Source: Alphaproteobacteria bacterium
GTDB lineage: Bacteria; Pseudomonadota; Alphaproteobacteria; Caulobacterales; Maricaulaceae
Assembly: GCA_016124205.1 (NCBI GenBank)
Contig: WGOD01000003.1
Coordinates: 342,263 to 406,262, forward strand
Length of the DNA stretch: 64,000 bases
Direction of reading: 5' to 3'
Within the stretch, counting starts at the first letter, position 1. Every line of letters begins with the position of its first letter. Below are positions 15,849 through 24,378 of this stretch, one piece after another. The position numbers were made by a program, and so were the translations under genes. The notes below the pieces were generated by a model, which saw nothing but the letters and a program-made list of their open reading frames with translations, was not told where the DNA came from and made no database searches.

Positions 15849-15962
15849 GGCATGGCCAGTTTGGGCAAGTCGAGGCTTGGTGAGTCGAGTCGCTGCGTGG
15901 CAGGCGAGGTCTGTCGGGGTTAGGCCGGGCATGGCGAGGCTCGGTTGGGCCGGTAAGGCATG
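15849..15962 (+). repeat. Array of 22 imperfect 5-bp repeats, consensus G-[G/T]-[C/T]-N-N
   Basis: The 114 bases divide into ten 5-mers (15849-15898), one 4-mer (15899-15902) and twelve 5-mers (15903-15962). G is first in 21 of 22 units, position 2 is G or T in all but one, and position 3 is C or T in all but two, while positions 4-5 vary. The strand is G-rich and nearly unpaired with itself. It lies in the 3' untranslated part of the S24/RAMP-like operon, ahead of a terminator. No protein frame explains the 5-base periodicity. Confidence 0.8.
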
Positions 15963-15968
15963 AAACAG

Positions 15969-15997
15969 GGGCCGTCTCCATTCGGAGGCGGCCCTTT
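15969..15997 (+). terminator. Terminator after the pentamer array
   Basis: An 11-bp stem with one G-T wobble pairs 15969-15979 with 15984-15994 around ATTC and is followed by TTT. It separates the accessory operon and pentamer array from the tape measure gene, whose ribosome site GGGAGG is at about 16016-16021. Confidence 0.75.
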
Positions 15998-16026
15998 CCC
16001 ATGGTGAATCAGCAAGGGAGGGCGGC

Positions 16027-19000
16027 ATGGACATTGCGGAACTAGGCTATCGCGTCGACAGCAGCGACGCTGCCCGTGCGACCGGCGATCTGCGGGGCAT
16101 GGAGCAACAGGCGGACCGTACTGAGCGTTCCGCAGAGCGCCTCGGCCGGGAAGCCGCTCAGACCGGCCGCCAGCTGCGCTCGATGGGCTCGGCCGTCGCG
16201 TTTTTGGATGGCCCGCTGGGAGGCGTTGCGTCCCGCTTCCGCGCAATCGGCACGCTGGTCGGGCAGGTCGGTGTCGCGGTGGCCGGCGCGATGGTCCTGA
16301 TCGGCGGCGCGTCCCTGCTCGCCTCCAATCTCGGCCAGGGCTCGCGCGACGCGATGACCTTCAGCCAGTCGATCGCAGAGGTCTCGACGCTCCTGCCGGT
16401 CGTCGAGGGGCAGATTGACGACATCACCGGAGCCTCGCAGCGGCTTGGCGTCGAGTACGGCACTGGAGGCATCCAGCAGGCCCGGGCCTTCTATCAGGCG
16501 ATCAGCGCCGGGGCTGGCGACGCGGCAGCGGCAACCGAGCTGCTCGACGTGGCGAACCGGGCCGCCATCGGCGGTGTGAGTGACGCGTTCACGGCGGTCG
16601 ACATCCTCACGACGGCGACGAACGCCTATGCCGCGTCCAATCTGAGCGCGGCGGACGCTGCCGACATCCTGTTCGTGGGTGTCCGGGCCGGTAAGACCAA
16701 CTTCGACTCTCTGGCCTCGACGCTCGGCCGCGTCATTCCTCAAGCGACCGCGATCGGCATTGGATTTGACGAGGTTGTCGCCTCAGTCGCGGCGCTGACC
16801 ACGCAGGGTCAGTCCACCGAAATGGCGGTGACGGGCATCTCCGGCGCACTGACGCAGCTCCTGCGGCCGTCTCAGCAAGCGATCGAGCTTGCCCAGCAGC
16901 TGGGTATCGATTTCAGCGCCACGGCGGTCGAGGCACGCGGCCTCGCCGGCTTCATGGACTACCTGGTCGAAGCGACCGGTGGTTCCAACGAAGTGATGGC
17001 TGAACTGTTCGGTTCGACCGAGGCCCTGCGCGCGGTCTTCTCGCTCGCAGGGCAGGGCGGGGTCCGGTTCAACGAGATCATGGATCAGATGGCTGAGCGC
17101 GCCGGTGCTGCCGACGAGGCCTATGAGCGCATGTCCGGGAACCTGCAACTGCGCTGGAACCGGATCATGGCTCAATCGGGCGAGTGGGCGCGGCAGGGCG
17201 GCGAAGCCTTGCTGAACGTGCTCGTGCCGGCGCTCGAAACCACGATTGCAACGCTCAACGGCACCGAGGGCGCCAGCGAGGCGGTGGAACTGATGTTGCG
17301 CGCGCTCGCGGTGACCGCCGGCGTGCTCGTCGTGCGACAGCTGATCTCAATGACGATCAGTCTCGGAGCGGCGACGGTCGCAGCGATCACAGGATCTGCG
17401 GCCTTCCGTGCCTACGTCGTGTCGCTTTCGCTGGTCGGACCGATGACCGCGACAGCGACGCTGGCCACATCGGCATTCGGCGCGGCCGTGAGGTTTGCCC
17501 TCGGTCCGGTCGGGCTGCTGATCGCAGCGGTCGGGCTTCTGACGCTCGCCTGGCACAATCATCGCTCCGCTGTTGAGCAGGCGCGGGAGGAGAACCAGCG
17601 CCTCTACGACCTTCAACAGCAGATGGTCACGCTCGGTGACCGCATCACCGACACCACGCTCGACCAGGCCGAGGCCCGTCTCGCCGAGGCGCGCGCGACG
17701 CGCGAACAGGTGCTCGAGCAGTACCGGCTGGCACAGATGGGGGCCGTCACGGCGCGCCAGGCGCTCGAAGACCACATCAACAGCCCGGGTCGCACCGGCC
17801 CTTCGATTGCTGGATATCGACGCAATCTCGAAGTCGCAGAAATCGCGGCGGCCGACGCGCGCGAACTCGTGCTGCAAAACACCGGAACGATCGTTGCGCT
17901 CGAGCGGCAGATTGGTCGGCTCCGGGACATGGCCGGTGACGCGGGTGAAGTGTCGAGCACCGTGACCCTCTCCGCGGCGTCGGATGAATACCGGGACACG
18001 GTCGAAAGCCTCGTGCAGGCAATCGCCCTTCTGCGCGTTGCCCGCGGAGAGGAACGCGCTGTCGCCGAACAATTTCTGGCTGCTGGTCTTCCGGTGGACG
18101 CGACCGGGGCGATGGCCGACCGCATCCGTGATCTGGTCGGAACCTACCGGCAGCTTCAGATGGATGAGCGCATCGCCGATCTTCGCGAAGAAGCGGTGGC
18201 GATCGGCATGACGAGCCGAGAGGTCGAGCTTTATCGGATGGCCCTTGAGGGCGCGACGCCGCAACAGCTCCTGATGGCCGATGCGATTCTCCGGACGACC
18301 GAAGAATGGGAGAAACAGCAGGACATCATGGCGGCCGCCGCCGAGACCGTGAGCCGGCTCACCGACCAGAACATGACAGCCCTGCAGCGCTACCAGGTCG
18401 AGATACGGACGCTGAACGATGCTTTGAATTCGGGCTTGGATCACGAGACCTATGCTCGGGGCGTTGAGAGGGCGCAGGATGCCTTCGTGAAGGCGGACGA
18501 GCGCCTGAGCACGCTGCGCAGCACCGCCTCGGGCTTTTTTCGCGATATTCGCAATGGAACGTCCCTGCTGGACGCCTTCGGCAATGCGTTGAATTCCATG
18601 CTCGATCGGGCGGTCGAGAATTCGCTCGACGTCCTGTTTCGTCAATTTGCCCCGGACCTGACCGGGGAGGCGGCGGACATGGGTGTCGAGGCGGCGAAGG
18701 GCCAAGCGCACGGCGCGGCCTCAGGACTGGCGATCGGGACCGCGATGGTTGGTGCGGCCCAAGCCTCTGCGCTCCAGATCGCCGGCGCGATGACGACGGC
18801 AGGCGGTCTCGTCGCTGCACAGATTTCGAGTGCGATGGCCCTGAGCAGTCTCGGTGGCGCCGGCGGCCTTACGACCCTTGGCAAGGGCGTCCTGTCCTTC
18901 ATCGGCTTTGGCGGGTTCTTTGCTGATGGCGGCGATCTCGCAGCGGGCCAGTGGGGCATCGTCGGCGAGCGCGGTCCGGAGCGGATCGATGCTCGGCCGG

Positions 19001-19221
19001 GCGGCGGCGCGCGGATTACGCCGCTGTCTCAGGGTCGCGATTCCAGCGGCGGACTGACGGTCAACATCGGATCGATCAACGCCGGCGGCCTGTCGAAAGA
19101 GGAGGCGAAGGAAATGGTGCGCGAGGGTTCGAGGCAGGCGGTCAAAAAGGCTACTAAAAACGCGGCGGGAATGGTCGGCGGGCTGGCGGCGAGCACGCAG
19201 CGTCCGAAAATGAACGGCTAA
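16027..19221 (+). CDS. Tail tape measure protein
   Basis: The 1064-residue protein sets tail length and is injected with DNA. It begins MDIAELGYRVDSSDAARATG with a helical heptad region, continues with a TP901-type conserved part (SQSIAEVSTLLPVVEGQIDD, YGTGGIQQARAFYQAISAGA, AANTNA-like repeats), and has hydrophobic segments at about residues 430-510 (LALAVTAGVLVVRQLISM to GPVGLLIAAVGLLTLAW). The C-terminal part is helical with a Gly/Ala-rich hydrophobic stretch and a short conserved end around ADGGDLAAGQWGIVGERGPE. Length predicts a tail of roughly 1.5 Angstrom per residue, about 160 nm. The start has a GGGAGG site. Confidence 0.92.
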   Translation: MDIAELGYRVDSSDAARATGDLRGMEQQADRTERSAERLGREAAQTGRQLRSMGSAVAFLDGPLGGVASRFRAIGTLVGQVGVAVAGAMVLIGGASLLASNLGQGSRDAMTFSQSIAEVSTLLPVVEGQIDDITGASQRLGVEYGTGGIQQARAFYQAISAGAGDAAAATELLDVANRAAIGGVSDAFTAVDILTTATNAYAASNLSAADAADILFVGVRAGKTNFDSLASTLGRVIPQATAIGIGFDEVVASVAALTTQGQSTEMAVTGISGALTQLLRPSQQAIELAQQLGIDFSATAVEARGLAGFMDYLVEATGGSNEVMAELFGSTEALRAVFSLAGQGGVRFNEIMDQMAERAGAADEAYERMSGNLQLRWNRIMAQSGEWARQGGEALLNVLVPALETTIATLNGTEGASEAVELMLRALAVTAGVLVVRQLISMTISLGAATVAAITGSAAFRAYVVSLSLVGPMTATATLATSAFGAAVRFALGPVGLLIAAVGLLTLAWHNHRSAVEQAREENQRLYDLQQQMVTLGDRITDTTLDQAEARLAEARATREQVLEQYRLAQMGAVTARQALEDHINSPGRTGPSIAGYRRNLEVAEIAAADARELVLQNTGTIVALERQIGRLRDMAGDAGEVSSTVTLSAASDEYRDTVESLVQAIALLRVARGEERAVAEQFLAAGLPVDATGAMADRIRDLVGTYRQLQMDERIADLREEAVAIGMTSREVELYRMALEGATPQQLLMADAILRTTEEWEKQQDIMAAAAETVSRLTDQNMTALQRYQVEIRTLNDALNSGLDHETYARGVERAQDAFVKADERLSTLRSTASGFFRDIRNGTSLLDAFGNALNSMLDRAVENSLDVLFRQFAPDLTGEAADMGVEAAKGQAHGAASGLAIGTAMVGAAQASALQIAGAMTTAGGLVAAQISSAMALSSLGGAGGLTTLGKGVLSFIGFGGFFADGGDLAAGQWGIVGERGPERIDARPGGGARITPLSQGRDSSGGLTVNIGSINAGGLSKEEAKEMVREGSRQAVKKATKNAAGMVGGLAASTQRPKMNG

Positions 19222-19224
19222 GCC

Positions 19225-19845
19225 ATGGCGCTCGTCACAGTTCCCGCACTCATCAAGGCCCGGTTCGTCGAAGACGCGAAGATAACGCCCGGCTTCATGG
19301 ATCTGGAGCATCGCGGACTATACGCGCCTACGGTACGCCAGGTCGCCAGCCTGCCCGGCGGATTCGAATGGGTCATGGAATGTCCGTTCGTCTCGGTCAC
19401 CGAGGAGGAGGGGGCAGAGCTGCGGGCGTTCCTGATGAAGCTCCGGGGCCGGGTGAACACGTTCCGGTTCCCGGTGCCAGGCTGGACTGGGCTCCTGTCT
19501 GGTTACACCGGAGCGGCGGGCCTCGTGAAAGGCGCTGGCCAGCTCGGAACTTCGCTTGAGAGCGATGGTTGGAACCCGAGCGAACTCCTGCTCAAGGAAG
19601 GCGACTGGTTCACCGTCAATGACGAGCTGAAAATCTGCGCAGCCGATGTGTCATCGGATGGGTTGGGCGAGGCGGCAATCACGTTCGAGCCACCGCTTCG
19701 CCGCGCGCCGGCTGACAATGCTCCGTTCGTCATTTCGTCGCCTTACGCACTGATGGCTCAGATCAGCCCGGCAGAGCCGTGGAGCGTGAAGCCGTCACAA
19801 CAGGGCCGCTACATGCTGCGGGGACGGGAGTCGCTCAATGGCTGA
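19225..19845 (+). CDS. Distal tail/minor tail protein
   Basis: The 206-residue protein follows the tape measure gene after 3 bases. TVRQVASLPGGFEWVMECPF and LRAFLMKLRGRVNTFRFPVPG are typical of small tail-tip proteins, with a beta-rich C-terminal half ending in PSQQGRYMLRGRESLNG. It probably builds the distal ring between tube and hub. It overlaps the following gene by 8 bases. Confidence 0.72.
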   Translation: MALVTVPALIKARFVEDAKITPGFMDLEHRGLYAPTVRQVASLPGGFEWVMECPFVSVTEEEGAELRAFLMKLRGRVNTFRFPVPGWTGLLSGYTGAAGLVKGAGQLGTSLESDGWNPSELLLKEGDWFTVNDELKICAADVSSDGLGEAAITFEPPLRRAPADNAPFVISSPYALMAQISPAEPWSVKPSQQGRYMLRGRESLNG

Positions 19846-20497
19846 CACCTACGAGACCGAAAACGAGAAGGTGAACCCGAACCCACCCGTCTGGTTCGTG
19901 TATCTCGATATCGAGGGCGACCCGGTTCGCGCATGGACTGCGCCGTGGGACAAGACGTTCGCCGCGGACGAAACCGGCGACCCGCTCCTCGACGGCTTCA
20001 CTTTCCTCGGCGTCGGCGCGATCGGTCAGGTTGGCGAGATCGCTGACGGGCTGAGCGGAGGTGGACCGGTCACGCTGACCCTGCCGGCTGTGGATCCTGC
20101 CGAGACGGCGTTCAACGAGATCGTCGCTGAGGCGCGCAACTGGCAATGGCGCCGCGGCGTCGTCTGGCACTCCTACGTCAACGGGGAGACCGGTCAGCTG
20201 CTCTACGCGCCGAAGCGCCGGCGGTCCGGCCGCATGGACAATCTGAAGGCGCTCGACGGTGAGGAAGAGGCGGTCATCACCGTCGACATCGAATCCCACG
20301 CTGCGCATGCAAGCGTTCCGCTCGAGAGCCGCTACGCCGAGCAGCCCGAGGTCGACCCGACCGACATCTCGCAGAGCTGGGTTCACGACCTCGCAAACAA
20401 GAAGATCACGGTTGGCGGAACGACCACGACGCCGGGCGGGCGCGGAGGCGGCGGAAGCGGTCCCGGCGGCAATGGCGGGCTCGTCAACGAGCTGTGA
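19838..20497 (+). CDS. Baseplate hub-type tail protein (DUF2163-like)
   Basis: The 219-residue protein is encoded right after the distal tail protein. NPPVWFVYLDIEGDPVRAW, PLLDGFTFLGVGAIGQVGEI and the Gly-rich tail (TTTPGGRGGGG) are visible. In related clusters, a DUF2163-type hub protein lies at this place, between the distal tail and the NlpC/P60-like protein. The low-complexity C-terminus may link to the next hub component. The function is by context. Confidence 0.65.
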   Translation: MADTYETENEKVNPNPPVWFVYLDIEGDPVRAWTAPWDKTFAADETGDPLLDGFTFLGVGAIGQVGEIADGLSGGGPVTLTLPAVDPAETAFNEIVAEARNWQWRRGVVWHSYVNGETGQLLYAPKRRRSGRMDNLKALDGEEEAVITVDIESHAAHASVPLESRYAEQPEVDPTDISQSWVHDLANKKITVGGTTTTPGGRGGGGSGPGGNGGLVNEL

Positions 20498-20931
20498 TGC
20501 AGCGGCTTCCGGATTGGCGGCGACGCCTCACCGAATTCATCACTGAGAACCGCAATACCCCGCACGAGCCGGGAGAGTGGGATTGCGCCCTCGGCGTGGC
20601 CAACGGCGCGCTCATGGCCGTCCGCGGAGAAGACTTCGGCGCAGCGTATCGCGGTCGCTACACGACGATTGAGGAAGGCTACGCGCTTCTTCGCCAGATC
20701 GACGGTGTGGCCACGCCGCGCGGCCTCGCGTCGAAAAAGCTCGGGCGGTCGAAGTCTCCCGCCTTCGCGCGCGCCGGCGACATCGTCTGCGACGCTCAGG
20801 GCGCGCTTGGCGTCTTTTACGCAGGTGAGGGGTGGTTCGCCGGAGAGGAGCAATCTTCCGACGGCGTGCTCGTCTCCGCCGGCTTCATCACCGTCCCTCG
20901 CAATCAGCTGAAGGCCTGCTGGCATGTCTAA
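20497..20931 (+). CDS. Tail-associated NlpC/P60-like peptidase (DUF6950 type)
   Basis: The 144-residue protein has a probable catalytic Cys in EWDCALGVANGALMAV, followed by RGRYTTIEEGYALLRQIDG and AGDIVCDAQGALGVFYAGEG. This pattern fits the DUF6950 branch of the NlpC/P60-like fold, usually a tail-tip cell-wall hydrolase. The expected His is hard to place. ATG 20497 is used; the GTG at 20494 is one codon earlier. It lies between hub and J-like protein as in lambda gpK. Confidence 0.72.
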   Translation: MQRLPDWRRRLTEFITENRNTPHEPGEWDCALGVANGALMAVRGEDFGAAYRGRYTTIEEGYALLRQIDGVATPRGLASKKLGRSKSPAFARAGDIVCDAQGALGVFYAGEGWFAGEEQSSDGVLVSAGFITVPRNQLKACWHV

Positions 20932-23900
20932 GGTCGTCAAGATAATCGTTGGCGCCGTGCTGGTGGTCGGTAGCTTCTTCATGGGGGGCACGACCTGGCC
21001 AGCCGTCGTGCGCCTTCTCGGTACCGGGCTGCTCAGCACGGCAACCAAGCCGAAAATCCCCCCCACTACGCAATCGGTCGAACAGCGCCTGAATATCTCG
21101 ATGGAGCCCGAGGCGTTCGGCTCGATCGTCTTCGGCGAAACCGCGCTCGACACCCAGCTTCGCTATTGGGAGGTGTGGAGCAACCGGACGAAGGTCGACT
21201 ACGTCCTCGCTGCCGCCATCCACGAGATCGAGGCGTTCGGTGACCTCCACATCGAGGACGACCTTGTCTCGTTCAGCGGTAACGATGCGACCGGGAAGTA
21301 TGCTGGCGTCCTGACCCGGCGTACGCGCACGGTCGGCGTCACCGGGACGTTTCTGACCGCTGGCGCTGGCGGAATCTGGAAGGCCGCGCTCGGCAAGGGC
21401 CCGTGGATGACCGGGCTGGCGCACTATGTCCTGTCGTGGACCGTCACCCCCGAGACGCTGCCCGGCGGCATCCCAACGCGCATCACGCAGAAAGGGAAGG
21501 GCGCGAAGCTCTATGATCCGCGCCGGGATTCCACGCGTGGCGGATCGGGTTCGCACCGCGCGGACGACCAGTCGACGTGGGAGTATTCACCGCTCGATAG
21601 CAACGGCGTCCCGATCGGCCGCAATGCCGCACTTCAGATCCTCTGGTACCGGATCGGCTGGCGCGTCCAGAACCCCGACTCGGGCGAATGGATCCTTCGC
21701 GCCGGCGAAGGCGTACCGCTCGATGACATCGACTTCGACTCGTTCATCGAGGCGGCGAACCGGTGTGAGGAGGAGGAGTACTATTCGGATTGCCTGCTCT
21801 CGACGGGCACGGACCACAATTCGAACCTCGCCGTCCTTGAGGCGGCCTGTGCGGGTACGAGCAGCGACGCCGGCGGTCTCTACTCGCTTCACATCTGGAC
21901 GGACGACACCGCGAACGTCGCTCAGCATTTCGATGCCGAGGACATCGTCGGTGAGGCCGAGTGGCATCCGAAAGTCTCGCTGGTCAATCACTTCAACCAG
22001 GGCCACGGGACCTTCATCGACCCAGACGCGCTGTACCAGCGCCGCGACTATCCGGTCGTGCGCGACGCGGCTTATGAGGCCGAGGACGGGCGTAAGCGGC
22101 GCAAGGCCTTCCACTATGAGGCCGTCACCAATCCCGACCAGGCGCAGAAGCTGACGCGCCTTGAGCTGAACCGGTCGCGGTTGCAGGGCGTGTATCAGGC
22201 GCCATTCAACTGGAAGGCCAATAACGTCCAGATGTTCAGCGTCGTCACGCTGACCGTGCCACGCCGCGGCTGGACCGCGAAAATCTTCCGCGTGATCGAC
22301 ATCCGCATCGATCCGCTTGGCCCGATCTACCTCGTGCTCCGGGAGGATGGGCCGGCGGTGTATGAGGGCGGAACGGTCCTGCCTCTGGACCCGCCTGGCA
22401 CGGGTATCGTCTACGATCCACGCGATGTGCCGACACCTTCCGCTGACGATTGGACTGCCACGGGCTGGACCGTCGAAACGACCATCGGTCAGGCCCGCGT
22501 CGGCCACCCGGCGCTGCGCATAGCGGGCGAATTCACCGAGCCGAATGTCGTTTCTGCGGTTGTCGAGTACCGGGTCGCTGGCGAAACGGAATGGACGAGC
22601 CACGGCGAGTTTCCGCGCGAGACGGACTTTTCGACCGTGGTTCAGCCCCTGCCGCCTCTCGTGCTGCACGACGTTGCGATCCGGTACCGGAACGCTCATC
22701 GCATTCTCGGTAGCCGTCTCGTCATCGAGGATGTGCTCACGCCGCCAGTCTGGACGACTCGGAATTCGCTGGAGCTTGGCAGCATCCCCGCGCGCGAAGT
22801 GTTCCGGGAGATCGAGAGGATTGAGGCGCGCTACGCCAACAGCTTCGCGGGCCTTCTGATCGAAGCGGATTTTCGTGCCAGGGAGATCGACGCTCAGGCC
22901 CAATACCTGTTCCAGCTTCGCGCTCAGACCAATGCAAACTTCGCGGCCTTCACCGCGAGCTTTTCGGTGCTCTCCGATCAGGTCTCTGCGAACGTCACCG
23001 CCATCGAGACGCTGGAGACCGAGACAGAGACCAACGCGGCCGCAATCGTCACCGCCCGCCAGGCCGCCTCGAACGAGCTGCGGGCGCTTGCGCGAGAGGT
23101 CGACCAGTTCCGCGCTCAGACGGCCAACGCTTTCGCTGGAGCGACGGCCGAGATTCTGACGCGGGCTTCGGAGGCCGAGGCGGCGGCTCGCCTCGCCCGG
23201 GAAGCGCGAGTTGCCCTGAACAACGCGGTAGCTGCCTTCAACGAAGAGATCGATCTACTCGTCGACGCCGACGCGGCCGCCGCGACCGCCCGGGAAGCAC
23301 TTCAAACGGCGATCGACGGCAACACGGGACTGATCGAAACCGTTCGAGCGAGTGAGGCCACGCGCACCGCTGTACTGGCCCGCGAACTGGCAAACTTCCG
23401 GGCGACGTTCGCTGCGGCGCTTGCCGGGGTCAGCATCGAGACCGAGGCCCGCGCTTCTGACGTTGAAGCCGTGGCGCGCCGGCTACAGACCACACGTGCT
23501 CGCCTGGACGACACCGAGGCGCTCGTCGCACTGTTCGCCGAGGCGATGGTGAATGAGGACGGGGCCATCGCCGCCTTCCTCGCGGCTGTCTCGGCGGGCG
23601 ACGCATCGGCGGCCATCGAGATACTGGCGCGCGACGAGAACGGGGTCCTGACCTCGAATATCAACCTGCTCTGCGACACGCTCTCGATCGGTACTGACGG
23701 GCTGATCGAATTCCTCAACTCGGGCCGGTTTACGATCTGGAACGAGCTGGCACGGACGATTCGGCTTCTGGACTTCGACCCGGACGCCTCCGGCGGGCCG
23801 CGCCTACTAATCCGGGACGATACAGGTGGCGTGACCTTCGATAGCCGGTCGGGCGGTATCGGCAAATTCGGTACTGCCTCGGGCGGCGCGGTGACGCTCG

Positions 23901-24358
23901 GCGGCGGCTTCCCGATGAACCAGTGGTTCACGCTCGCCGAAGCAACTCTGCCTGCGAACATCGATCACGAGCGCAACGGTATCAGGTTCCCGATCCTCAA
24001 TATCGTCTTCCCGTCAAACTCCGTCACGTCGAGCGACTACACGCTTGCCGTCGGCGACTGGATTTTCGAGGTCAACTCGTCGGTGAGCGGTTTGCGCACT
24101 CTGATCGGCTCCGAAGACCCGTTCATGACGGCGCTCAATCTCAACCCAGGAATCTACTACGACCCGTCGAGCGTGATCTATCCGATTGGCCAAACGACGC
24201 TGGAGCTCTCGAAGCCTTTGGCGAGCATGGTCTATCGCCTGCCCGACGTGGACTATTCGAGCGCGACGATCCGCCTGCGAGGTCGGGTGAACCATACCAG
24301 CCCATCCGGGACGACGATGGCGATCACGTCTTCCAACTTCAACTTCGTCATCACCTGA
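20924..24358 (+). CDS. Tail tip / host-specificity protein (J-like)
   Basis: The 1144-residue protein starts with a hydrophobic segment (KVVKIIVGAVLVVGSFFMGG), as is common in J-like proteins, followed by the phage-tail domain (RLNISMEPEAFGSIVFGETA, LVSFSGNDATGKYAGVLT, QRRDYPVVRDAAYEAEDGR). Fibronectin-like beta domains lie at about 500-620. Between about 660 and 920 is a long Ala/Glu-rich helical region, probably a trimeric coiled coil. The C-terminal 180 residues are beta-rich. It forms the central fibre and binds the host. It overlaps the previous gene by 8 bases. Confidence 0.88.
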   Translation: MSKVVKIIVGAVLVVGSFFMGGTTWPAVVRLLGTGLLSTATKPKIPPTTQSVEQRLNISMEPEAFGSIVFGETALDTQLRYWEVWSNRTKVDYVLAAAIHEIEAFGDLHIEDDLVSFSGNDATGKYAGVLTRRTRTVGVTGTFLTAGAGGIWKAALGKGPWMTGLAHYVLSWTVTPETLPGGIPTRITQKGKGAKLYDPRRDSTRGGSGSHRADDQSTWEYSPLDSNGVPIGRNAALQILWYRIGWRVQNPDSGEWILRAGEGVPLDDIDFDSFIEAANRCEEEEYYSDCLLSTGTDHNSNLAVLEAACAGTSSDAGGLYSLHIWTDDTANVAQHFDAEDIVGEAEWHPKVSLVNHFNQGHGTFIDPDALYQRRDYPVVRDAAYEAEDGRKRRKAFHYEAVTNPDQAQKLTRLELNRSRLQGVYQAPFNWKANNVQMFSVVTLTVPRRGWTAKIFRVIDIRIDPLGPIYLVLREDGPAVYEGGTVLPLDPPGTGIVYDPRDVPTPSADDWTATGWTVETTIGQARVGHPALRIAGEFTEPNVVSAVVEYRVAGETEWTSHGEFPRETDFSTVVQPLPPLVLHDVAIRYRNAHRILGSRLVIEDVLTPPVWTTRNSLELGSIPAREVFREIERIEARYANSFAGLLIEADFRAREIDAQAQYLFQLRAQTNANFAAFTASFSVLSDQVSANVTAIETLETETETNAAAIVTARQAASNELRALAREVDQFRAQTANAFAGATAEILTRASEAEAAARLAREARVALNNAVAAFNEEIDLLVDADAAAATAREALQTAIDGNTGLIETVRASEATRTAVLARELANFRATFAAALAGVSIETEARASDVEAVARRLQTTRARLDDTEALVALFAEAMVNEDGAIAAFLAAVSAGDASAAIEILARDENGVLTSNINLLCDTLSIGTDGLIEFLNSGRFTIWNELARTIRLLDFDPDASGGPRLLIRDDTGGVTFDSRSGGIGKFGTASGGAVTLGGGFPMNQWFTLAEATLPANIDHERNGIRFPILNIVFPSNSVTSSDYTLAVGDWIFEVNSSVSGLRTLIGSEDPFMTALNLNPGIYYDPSSVIYPIGQTTLELSKPLASMVYRLPDVDYSSATIRLRGRVNHTSPSGTTMAITSSNFNFVIT

Positions 24359-24378
24359 CCGCCCATTGGAGAGCATCC

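Noticed and set aside
15849..15962. CRISPR array
   Set aside because: Repeat unit is only five bases with no longer repeat/spacer alternation and there are no cas genes.
17347..18711. 454-codon minus-strand frame opposite the tape measure gene
   Set aside because: It follows codon-position GC bias of the real plus-strand gene, has no domain and no ribosome site.
21587..22903. 438-codon minus-strand frame opposite the J-like gene
   Set aside because: Shadow of the plus-strand tail-tip gene; composition is Arg/Ala-rich without recognisable motifs.
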